From Desulfobulbaceae bacterium UBA2775 (lineage in GTDB: Bacteria; Desulfobacterota; Desulfobulbia; Desulfobulbales; Desulfocapsaceae), in NCBI GenBank assembly GCA_002352445.1, contig DEIL01000027.1:42819-47871 (forward strand): a DNA stretch of 5,053 bases. Reading direction: 5' to 3'. Position numbers and translations under genes: made by a program. The notes beneath the pieces are model-generated. The model searched no databases, was not told where the DNA came from, and was given only the letters and a program-made list of their open reading frames with translations. Below, in pieces: positions 1-5,053 of this stretch. Each line of letters starts with the position of its first letter. Position 1 is the first letter of the stretch.

Positions 1-768
1 ACCGATAGCCATATCAGAGTAACCACTGAAATCAAAATATATTTGAAAACTGTAGGCTACAATACCGAACCAACTATCAACCCAGTATAGTGACCCTGCA
101 GAAAAAGTCCGGTCGGCGATTATGCCGCAGGAATTGGCGAGAAGAACTTTTTTGGCCATACCAAGGCTGAAAAAAGCAACACCTCTGGCAAATTTTTCCA
201 GGGAATGAACACGAACCGCCAGTTGATCAGCCACCTCCTGAAAACGGATGATAGGGCCTGCAACCAGTTGAGGAAACATGGAAACAAAACAGGCAAAATC
301 AGGGAAATTATGAATGGCAGTAGCCTCTCTCCGGTAGACATCAATGGTGTAGCTCATTGATTGAAAGGTGTAGAAACTGATACCAAGGGGCAGTAAAAAT
401 TGGAGAACGGGTACCGGGTCAAAATTGCCTACGCCAAGAAGGGAGAAAAGTTGATTATAGCTCTCCATGGCAAAGCCTGTATATTTAAAGAACCCGAGCA
501 GGGAGAGATTTGAAAAGATCGAAACAGAAAGAGCTATCTTTCTAATCCGTTTCCGTTCCACTGCAGTACTCCCTATAACCAGCCCACAGGCATAGTCCAC
601 CAAGGTGGAAAAAAACATCAGCAGAGTAAAAAGGGGATTTGACCAGCCATAAAAAATATAACTTATCCCTGTGAGTACTACATTTTTCCCCCGCTTCGGC
701 GTACAGTAGTAGAAAAGCAGGCCTAGGGGTAAAAAATAAAACAGAAATATGTGAGAGGAAAAAACCAT
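1..768 (-). CDS. MBOAT family O-acyltransferase (AlgI/DltB-like), 3' part cut by window edge
   Basis: This is an integral membrane O-acyltransferase that would transfer an acyl group, commonly acetyl, onto a polysaccharide or other envelope polymer. I translated the minus strand by hand: 256 codons run without a stop from the ATG at 768-766 to the window edge, about half the 450-520 residues usual for the family. The N-terminus MVFSSHIFLFYFLPLGLLFY is typical of AlgI-like proteins. Further family motifs are KYTGFAMESYN (96-105 region), LPLGISFYTFQSMSYTIDVY (126-145), FPQLVAGPIIRF (165-176), LGMAKKVLLAN (202-212) and YFDFSGYSDMAIG (244-256). The segment with the conserved catalytic histidine of MBOAT enzymes lies beyond the window, so activity cannot be judged. 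The ATG sits 6 bp after the stop of the upstream GT-C-like gene. No good Shine-Dalgarno lies at normal distance (nearest AAGG is about 20 nt away), which suggests translational coupling. Family assignment is strong; the acceptor is unknown. Confidence 0.95.
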   Translation of the reverse strand, partial: MVFSSHIFLFYFLPLGLLFYYCTPKRGKNVVLTGISYIFYGWSNPLFTLLMFFSTLVDYACGLVIGSTAVERKRIRKIALSVSIFSNLSLLGFFKYTGFAMESYNQLFSLLGVGNFDPVPVLQFLLPLGISFYTFQSMSYTIDVYRREATAIHNFPDFACFVSMFPQLVAGPIIRFQEVADQLAVRVHSLEKFARGVAFFSLGMAKKVLLANSCGIIADRTFSAGSLYWVDSWFGIVAYSFQIYFDFSGYSDMAIG

Positions 769-774
769 TTGATA

Positions 775-2637
775 TCAGTGAAACACAACCTTAGGAATTC
801 TCACCAGAGCCTCAAAAATAAAGACATACATCCCCAGAAAATACATGGAACTCACCCCTAGAATAAGAAGCGGTTGGTAAATAACCCTGTATGTCCTGGC
901 ATAGAGAATGCCGAATATAGGTACAATGGGAAAGAGATACCTGCCTTGAGACTGGAAATCCCACGTCCAGGACCGGTGAAGAGAGGCAGCGATCAAAAGA
1001 CCGAACACGACAAGTACCGAAAAGGCAACAGTGCTATTTACAAGTCCCCCGCGTATAAAGATCGAACCAAATACAAAGACCAGCAGCCCCACACTTGTCC
1101 AGCGCACCATGTCGTAATAGATTTGTGAAGCTGAGATAGTAAAATAACCAAACACACCAAAACCACTCTGGAAGGATTTCTCAAACCAATGATCCCTTGT
1201 CACCAAATCCCGCAACGTGTCCCCTCTATCCTTTCTTAGCAGGGTACCATACTTTTCATGCAGCTCTGTGCTGGGCTTATATTTGGGATCGGCAAATTGC
1301 TCCTGTGCTTCACGGAACTTGCTGTCCAGATCAAAACCGTTGACCATATAATCCGCCCCCAGCCGTAATCCGCAAAAGAGAATGCCTACAGCTGTAACAG
1401 CAGCCAACCGCCTTAAAGCAAAATTTCGATCTTCCCGAGAAACGATGTTGAAAAAAAGCTGTATTCCAAGGCAGAAGTAAAAAAATGCGATAAACGGGTA
1501 ATAGTTCATTTTCAGCAAAAAAAGGCAGCCCAAAAGAAACCCCATTACCAACAGCCCCGATATAAATTGCTGCGACCCGCCTTTTAGAAATCGACTAAAA
1601 CAACTTGCAGGATTAACGAGTTGACAACCAGCCAGAAAAGTGACAAAAAGGGCAAAAGCATCGGAGGAGCAGTAACTGAAAACATACCAGATCTGCGGTG
1701 AGAGAAGAAAAGGTATCGCTACCATTCTCGCATAGTGGTTTTTTATGGTGCTGAGTAGTATCAGACCAAAGAGGCAAATATTAAACATTCTCATCGAGAA
1801 ATATTCAGGGATTTTGAAACTCTCGAGCAACCCATGAAATTTACCCGAAAAGAGATAATATACCTCTCCGTTATTCAGCCGTGAAACACCGTATACACTG
1901 TAGGAATCACGGACAGAGTCGTCACCGAACAGCGGCGGTAGCCAGTGGTCTTCATAATATGATGTCGCCTGTAAATGGACATACTCATCCGGATGGGCAT
2001 TACGTTCACTTATCCCTGCCATGACAATAATCAGCACCAGCACTCCGGAGAGAAAGACCGGGACAAACAAGTAATCTCTAGCTAAGTAGGAAACAGCCAA
2101 GCAGACAGGGATAACAAAAAGGATAACTACAGCAAATCGGAATAAAAGCCAGCCTGGACTGATACCGACAAAATCGGGATTGATGAGAAGTTCAAAGTTA
2201 GGGTCTTCTCCTGTAGACCTGAGCCACAAACCATCATCTGCTGCCCGGAAATCTTCAATCTGTGCAAGGGGTGCCAGCCTCCTGAAGCTGCGGCTGTCGG
2301 AAAGTTTAATCGGTGCATAGCCTGCCTGCTCTACGCTGAGACTCCGAAGAGTTGCTTCCCCTGCATAGTTGTGTGTATCTACCCTAAGCCGGGAAATATC
2401 TCTTATATTTGTCAGGAAAAAACTATATTGTATTCTTCCCGGCCGGGTAACAACCACCGACATATGCTTTTCGGAATAGACTTGCCCCTTTTCTGCCCAG
2501 TAGATTTTAAAATCAGCTTTCTCTGTAACTTCCAACTCAAATTCGACATAAGCCTTATTGATAGCAAAATTGTAATATACAATACAGGCCAGCAAGCAGG
2601 CAACAGCTGTATATAAGTAGTGAATCCACCGGTCCAT
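775..2637 (-). CDS. Polytopic membrane protein, DUF2142/GT-C glycosyltransferase-like, with periplasmic beta-rich insert
   Basis: This is probably a lipid-carrier-dependent GT-C-fold glycosyltransferase acting at the periplasmic face. From the preferred start it has 620 residues. A first membrane helix (about 6-24) is followed by a soluble, strand-rich region (about 30-150), then two helices (163-184, 189-208) and the motif HPDEYVH (215-221). Its acidic pair lies where GT-C enzymes keep the catalytic Asp/Glu of the first external loop. About ten more hydrophobic segments follow, with a large charged loop (about 427-513) and the C-terminal motif QGRYLFP (564-570), typical of DUF2142 and related GT-C proteins. 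The soluble insert resembles beta-sandwich regions of surface-polysaccharide membrane proteins, but I cannot name a domain. Start choice: the ATG at 2637 has GGGGGAAG 6 nt upstream and places the helix at the N-terminus. An in-frame ATG at 2694 adds 19 residues (639 in total) but its nearest AAGGAA is about 17 nt away. An MBOAT acyltransferase gene follows after 6 bp, so a shared glycan role is inferred. Donor and acceptor are unknown. Confidence 0.85.
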   Translation of the reverse strand: MDRWIHYLYTAVACLLACIVYYNFAINKAYVEFELEVTEKADFKIYWAEKGQVYSEKHMSVVVTRPGRIQYSFFLTNIRDISRLRVDTHNYAGEATLRSLSVEQAGYAPIKLSDSRSFRRLAPLAQIEDFRAADDGLWLRSTGEDPNFELLINPDFVGISPGWLLFRFAVVILFVIPVCLAVSYLARDYLFVPVFLSGVLVLIIVMAGISERNAHPDEYVHLQATSYYEDHWLPPLFGDDSVRDSYSVYGVSRLNNGEVYYLFSGKFHGLLESFKIPEYFSMRMFNICLFGLILLSTIKNHYARMVAIPFLLSPQIWYVFSYCSSDAFALFVTFLAGCQLVNPASCFSRFLKGGSQQFISGLLVMGFLLGCLFLLKMNYYPFIAFFYFCLGIQLFFNIVSREDRNFALRRLAAVTAVGILFCGLRLGADYMVNGFDLDSKFREAQEQFADPKYKPSTELHEKYGTLLRKDRGDTLRDLVTRDHWFEKSFQSGFGVFGYFTISASQIYYDMVRWTSVGLLVFVFGSIFIRGGLVNSTVAFSVLVVFGLLIAASLHRSWTWDFQSQGRYLFPIVPIFGILYARTYRVIYQPLLILGVSSMYFLGMYVFIFEALVRIPKVVFH

Positions 2638-2643
2638 CAATAT

Positions 2644-2651
2644 CTTCCCCC
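2644..2651 (-). promoter_or_regulatory. Ribosome binding site deciding the start of the GT-C-like gene
   Basis: On the minus strand GGGGGAAG stands 6 nt before the ATG at 2637-2635. It is the only purine-rich site at normal distance for any start of this gene, and is the main reason to prefer 2637 over the upstream in-frame ATG at 2694. The match to AGGAGG is imperfect and relies on G-U pairing. Confidence 0.5.
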
Positions 2652-2906
2652 AGATAGTATTTACTACTATTTTGGTTCTCTCTTGAACCAGCATTTGTTC
2701 GTCGATAAATTTTCCTTGAGTTTACAGTTATTTGTTCTAACACCCATGAAATGAATTTCACAACGAAACATGAAAGTATATTCAACAATGAAATTTTAAA
2801 CGACCTTCCTGAATTTCTGGTTTTTATGACAGAAACTTGAAAGTAAGGCACTAAATAGAAGTGCTCAACGTATTTTACCCCAGCCGTGTGGTTGAATTTG
2901 GGGCGA

Positions 2907-2918
2907 ACAAATATTTGT
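2907..2918. repeat. Perfect 12-bp palindrome ACAAATATTTGT
   Basis: The sequence ACAAATATTTGT is identical to its reverse complement. It lies about 270-290 bp before the leftward gene and about 270 bp before enolase. It could be a half-symmetric binding site for a dimeric regulator, but one perfect 12-mer palindrome is expected by chance about once in 5 kb. No second copy is seen in the window. Confidence 0.35.
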
Positions 2919-3048
2919 GAGTGACAAAGACCTAAAAAGCCAGAATAAAAACTTTTTTTTACACTTTCGACCACGCCATTGCAACTACTATTTTCCACAG
3001 ATTCTGCAATTCACCCGCACCCGACCAAACACGCAATTCCAGAACTAT

Positions 3049-3076
3049 TTGACCTGATCGATTCAATGTTTATGGT
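3049..3076 (+). promoter_or_regulatory. Candidate sigma70-type promoter for enolase
   Basis: TTGACC (3049-3054, five of six matches to TTGACA) is followed after 16 bp by TATGGT (3071-3076, four of six matches to TATAAT). Transcription would begin near 3083, giving a leader of about 100 nt before the enolase ATG. This is the best -35/-10 pair I found on the plus strand of the intergenic region. It is a visual call, not a scored one. Confidence 0.4.
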
Positions 3077-3083
3077 ATGAATT

Positions 3084-3095
3084 CACGAATTCGTG
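3084..3095. promoter_or_regulatory. Perfect 12-bp palindrome at the predicted enolase transcription start; possible operator
   Basis: CACGAATTCGTG equals its own reverse complement. It begins 8 bp after the candidate -10 hexamer, so it overlaps or directly follows the expected start of transcription, a usual place for a repressor site. The core GAATTC also occurs 8 bp earlier (3079-3084), giving two copies of the hexamer in 14 bp. In RNA the palindrome would have too short a loop for a stable hairpin, so a DNA-binding role is likelier than an RNA one. No regulator is encoded in the window. Confidence 0.35.
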
Positions 3096-3172
3096 GACAG
3101 TTACCTGGAAATAGCTCCGTTTCCCCGGAAATGTTTTCTTTCTTTCTTACCATCAAACCGGGCAACCAACAT

Positions 3173-3177
3173 GAGGA
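3173..3177 (+). promoter_or_regulatory. Enolase ribosome binding site
   Basis: GAGGA ends 7 nt before the ATG at 3185, a good Shine-Dalgarno at ideal spacing. It fixes the enolase start. The site lies inside a five-codon open frame (3171-3188) whose stop overlaps the enolase start codon. Confidence 0.8.
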
Positions 3178-3184
3178 TATATAA

Positions 3185-4456
3185 ATGAAGCGTACAGTAA
3201 CATCGGTTCAGGCAATGGAAATACTTGATTCACGAGGCAATCCGACAGTAAGGGTTTTCGTAGAACTGAATGACGGTACAACAGCTGCAGCCTCGGTTCC
3301 ATCCGGAGCCAGTACCGGGGAAAATGAGGCAATCGAGCTCAGGGACGGCGATAAAAAACGATATCTCGGCAAAGGCGTATTGAAGGCAGTTGAGAATGTA
3401 AATAGTAGCATTGGACCTGAAGTTTGCGGAATGTCAGCTGAAGATCAATCCGGTATAGACTTCAGGATGCTTGAAATTGACGGGACAGAGAACAAATCCA
3501 ATCTTGGGGCAAATGCAATTCTCGGTGTCTCCATGGCTGTTGCCAGAGCAGCAGCATTGTCAATTGGTCTGCCACTCTATCGGTACCTTGGCGGTACCGG
3601 CGTGCGGAGAATTCCAGTACCGGCCATGAATATAATCAATGGTGGTGAGCATGCGGATAACAGTGTAGATTTCCAGGAATTTATGGCTGTTCCTGTTGGT
3701 GCCCCAACATTTAGAGAAGGCTTACGGTATATTGCCGAAACCTTTCACACCTTGAAAAAAATTCTCAAAGGACGTGGCCTTGCAACAAGCGTAGGAGATG
3801 AAGGAGGTTTTGCTCCCAATTTGGAAAGCAACGAAGCTGTTATGGATATCATCATGCAGGCTATCGAACAGGCCGGATATAAACCTGGAGAGGATATTTC
3901 CATCTCACTGGACAGTGCCGCCAGCTCATTTTCCCCCGACTTGACCAGTCAATATGATCTGACCTGGTCCGGGGCCGGAAAAATGAGCTCTGATGAACTT
4001 ATCGACCTCAGTGTCAAGTGGATCAATAAATATCCCATTGTTTCCTGGGAAGATCCTCTGGCGGAGAATGACTGGAACGGCTTTAAAAAACTTACAGGAA
4101 AAGTCGGCAACAAAATTGATATTGTAGGTGACGACATCTTTGTTACCAACACCCACTATATTGCCCGAGGGATTAAAGAAAAAAGTGCAAATTCCGTACT
4201 CATTAAACTAAATCAGATAGGAACTGTTACAGAAAGTATTGATGCTGTACGTCTATGTCGGGATAATGGCTGGCGTTACTTTATTTCACACCGCTCAGGT
4301 GAAACTGAAGACACATTCCTGGCCGACTTTGCCGTGGCAATGGACGGCGGTCAGCTGAAAACCGGGTCAGCCTCACGCAGCGAACGTATCGCCAAATACA
4401 ACAGGCTCCTGGAAATAGAGCAGGAACTTAGCAACAGGGCGCTGTATTACTGGTAA
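3185..4456 (+). CDS. eno: Enolase (phosphopyruvate hydratase, EC 4.2.1.11)
   Basis: Enolase interconverts 2-phosphoglycerate and phosphoenolpyruvate in glycolysis and gluconeogenesis, with Mg2+, in the cytoplasm. The 423 residues match the usual bacterial length (about 415-435). The N-terminal domain has the EILDSRGNPTV opening and the mobile active-site loop SGASTGENEA (40-49). The catalytic set, placed by alignment from memory to yeast and E. coli enolase, is intact: His156 in GGEHADN, Glu165 in QEFM, the general acid Glu206 in DEGGFAPN, Mg ligands Asp243, Glu289 and Asp316, the general base Lys341 in IKLNQIGT, His369-Arg370-Ser371 in SHRSGETEDT, and Lys392 in QLKTGS. Some non-catalytic positions differ from the commonest sequences: SWEDPL (287-292) where SIED is usual, AASSF (245-249) where AASEF is usual, and an aromatic C-terminus (YYW). 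The gene starts 7 nt after GAGGA, probably from a promoter at 3049-3076, and precedes trmO by 61 bp on the same strand. Function is near certain. Confidence 0.98.
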   Translation: MKRTVTSVQAMEILDSRGNPTVRVFVELNDGTTAAASVPSGASTGENEAIELRDGDKKRYLGKGVLKAVENVNSSIGPEVCGMSAEDQSGIDFRMLEIDGTENKSNLGANAILGVSMAVARAAALSIGLPLYRYLGGTGVRRIPVPAMNIINGGEHADNSVDFQEFMAVPVGAPTFREGLRYIAETFHTLKKILKGRGLATSVGDEGGFAPNLESNEAVMDIIMQAIEQAGYKPGEDISISLDSAASSFSPDLTSQYDLTWSGAGKMSSDELIDLSVKWINKYPIVSWEDPLAENDWNGFKKLTGKVGNKIDIVGDDIFVTNTHYIARGIKEKSANSVLIKLNQIGTVTESIDAVRLCRDNGWRYFISHRSGETEDTFLADFAVAMDGGQLKTGSASRSERIAKYNRLLEIEQELSNRALYYW

Positions 4457-4517
4457 TTGAAGTATGGTATCGCAAAACTTAAAGCTTCAGAAGGATAAGG
4501 GGCTGTAAAAAAATAAC
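4457..4517 (+). other. eno-trmO spacer with distant Shine-Dalgarno
   Basis: This 61-bp gap shows no G+C-rich hairpin with a T-run, so read-through from eno into trmO is plausible. The only purine-rich tracts are AAGGAT (4491-4496) and AAGGGG (4497-4502). The latter ends 15 nt before the trmO ATG, farther than usual, with an A-rich tract between. A weak stem AGCTTC/GGGGCT (4484-4489 with 4499-4504), dependent on two G-U pairs, could bring these tracts into a loop or stem. Confidence 0.45.
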
Positions 4518-4988
4518 ATGAAAAAAATAGGCACAATTCACACACCTTTCACAACCCTGGAAGATATGCCCATTCAGCCAAAAGGGGCAAAAAAGATCAT
4601 CGGCACCATTGAAGTCAACAGTGAATTTATAGAGGGATTGGCAGATCTCGACGGGTTCAGTCACATTTATCTACTCTATGAATTCCATATGGCTAAGAAG
4701 ACAGCACTGAAGGTGACACCCTTTATGGATACAAGCAAGCGAGGTGTTTTTGCCACCAGGTCCCCCCTTCGTCCCAACCATATAGGACTCTCTCTGGTCA
4801 GGCTGAAGAAAATCGAGGGAAATATCATTACAGTGCAGGGTATTGACGTCCTCGACGGTACACCTCTACTGGATTTAAAACCTTACATAGCAGCGTTTGA
4901 TGAAGTTCGGGAAAGCAGTTCCGGCTGGATGCAGTCTTCAGAAGAAGACGTCGCCGGCAAAAGATCTGATAGACGCTTTGCGGGCTAG
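4518..4988 (+). CDS. trmO: tRNA (N6-threonylcarbamoyladenosine(37)-N6)-methyltransferase TrmO, short form (TsaA/UPF0066 family)
   Basis: In E. coli TrmO uses S-adenosylmethionine to methylate t6A37 of threonine tRNA to m6t6A, which improves decoding. The 156-residue product has the whole core family signature: an MKKIGTIHTPF opening, PIQPKGA (18-24), LADLDGFSHIYLLYEFH (41-57), RGVFATRSPLRPNHIGLS (75-92) and DVLDGTPLLDLKPYIAAFD (110-128), ending in the usual SDxRF-like tail (150-154). It is shorter than E. coli TrmO (235 residues) and lacks its C-terminal extension, as many bacterial and archaeal members do. The histidine in RPNHIG stands where proline is usual. The start is firm because an in-frame TAA lies at 4506-4508 and the N-terminus fits the family, although the Shine-Dalgarno is distant. 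It may be co-transcribed with eno. The t6A-forming enzymes it depends on are not in the window. Family is certain; equal tRNA specificity is inferred. Confidence 0.93.
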   Translation: MKKIGTIHTPFTTLEDMPIQPKGAKKIIGTIEVNSEFIEGLADLDGFSHIYLLYEFHMAKKTALKVTPFMDTSKRGVFATRSPLRPNHIGLSLVRLKKIEGNIITVQGIDVLDGTPLLDLKPYIAAFDEVRESSSGWMQSSEEDVAGKRSDRRFAG

Positions 4989-5053
4989 GAGACTGTCCAT
5001 TTTTCAAAAAGTATTACACCAACTGTTGACAGAACCACAAAATAAGACCAACT
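4989..5053 (+). other. Region after trmO; no gene, no clear terminator
   Basis: These 65 bp hold no recognisable coding start and no stem followed by a T-run. TTTTTCAAAAA (5000-5010) is self-complementary but A+T-only and could not form a stable terminator. A perfect -35-like hexamer TTGACA lies at 5026-5031; its -10 would fall at or just past the window edge, so a promoter for the next gene cannot be confirmed. Confidence 0.4.

Larger units (their letters stand above)
2695..3184. other. Divergent intergenic region, no gene recognised
   Basis: These 490 bp separate the leftward glycan genes from the rightward enolase gene. I see no convincing coding sequence on either strand. A minus-strand open frame of 147 codons (2998-2555) exists, but it overlaps the GT-C-like gene in another frame and its translation resembles no protein I know. 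The stretch is A+T-rich. It contains a T8 run (2953-2960) without a G+C-rich stem before it, a 14-bp inverted repeat with TGAAAT/ATTTCA arms (2747-2760), two perfect 12-bp palindromes and a likely enolase promoter. A minus-strand promoter must exist for the leftward unit; the best -10-like hexamer I see is TATACT (2780-2775), but its -35 is poor. Confidence 0.7.

Noticed and set aside
120..344. A 74-codon minus-strand open frame
   Set aside because: It is a shadow of the MBOAT acyltransferase, whose own frame gives many family motifs through the same bases.
874..1128. An 84-codon plus-strand open frame, with similar ones at 2371-2616, 3208-3411 and 3926-4156
   Set aside because: All are antisense or out-of-frame shadows of the GT-C-like gene or enolase and show no independent protein features.
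2775..2803. TATACT on the minus strand as the -10 of the leftward operon
   Set aside because: The hexamer at the right spacing upstream (TCGTTT) barely matches a -35, so I did not annotate a promoter.
2945..2960. T8 run as a plus-strand transcription terminator
   Set aside because: No G+C-rich inverted repeat precedes it; only an A-run/T-run pairing is possible, and no plus-strand gene ends upstream.
2555..2998. A 147-codon minus-strand open frame overlapping the 5' end of the GT-C-like gene
   Set aside because: It overlaps the better-supported gene in another frame, has no recognisable motifs or good ribosome binding site, and its translation looks like noncoding A+T-rich DNA.
5000..5010. 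TTTTTCAAAAA after trmO as a terminator
   Set aside because: The arms are A-T only with a one-base loop; no stable stem and no following T-run.

Overview
The window reads as ordinary chromosome from a Gram-negative-type bacterium of moderate G+C. The gene styles (AlgI-type MBOAT acyltransferase, a DUF2142/GT-C-like membrane protein with a periplasmic beta-rich insert, a standard bacterial enolase and a short TrmO) would fit a sulfate reducer or another member of the Desulfobacterota. That placement is an impression from protein style only, not a demonstrated assignment.

Layout: two transcription units point away from each other across a gene-free stretch of roughly 490-550 bp. To the left, on the minus strand, a GT-C-like polytopic membrane protein (775-2637, possibly from 2694) is followed after 6 bp by an MBOAT O-acyltransferase (768 down to position 1) that runs off the window. 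To the right, on the plus strand, lie enolase (3185-4456) and, 61 bp later, a short tRNA m6t6A methyltransferase TrmO (4518-4988). The last 65 bp hold no gene and no clear terminator.

How the genes fit together: the left pair looks like part of a cell-surface glycan module. The GT-C-like protein would move a sugar from a lipid carrier on the periplasmic side, and the MBOAT protein would O-acylate the glycan; substrates and linkage are unknown. The right pair is housekeeping: glycolysis/gluconeogenesis and modification of A37 in tRNA. The intergenic stretch carries a plausible sigma70-type promoter for enolase (3049-3076) with a perfect 12-bp palindrome just at or after the expected transcription start (3084-3095), and a second 12-bp palindrome further upstream (2907-2918).

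I found no RNA gene, CRISPR array, insertion sequence, attachment site or origin. No clearly new system is visible. The points most worth a look are the composite architecture of the GT-C-like protein with its acyltransferase partner, and the possible operator in front of enolase.
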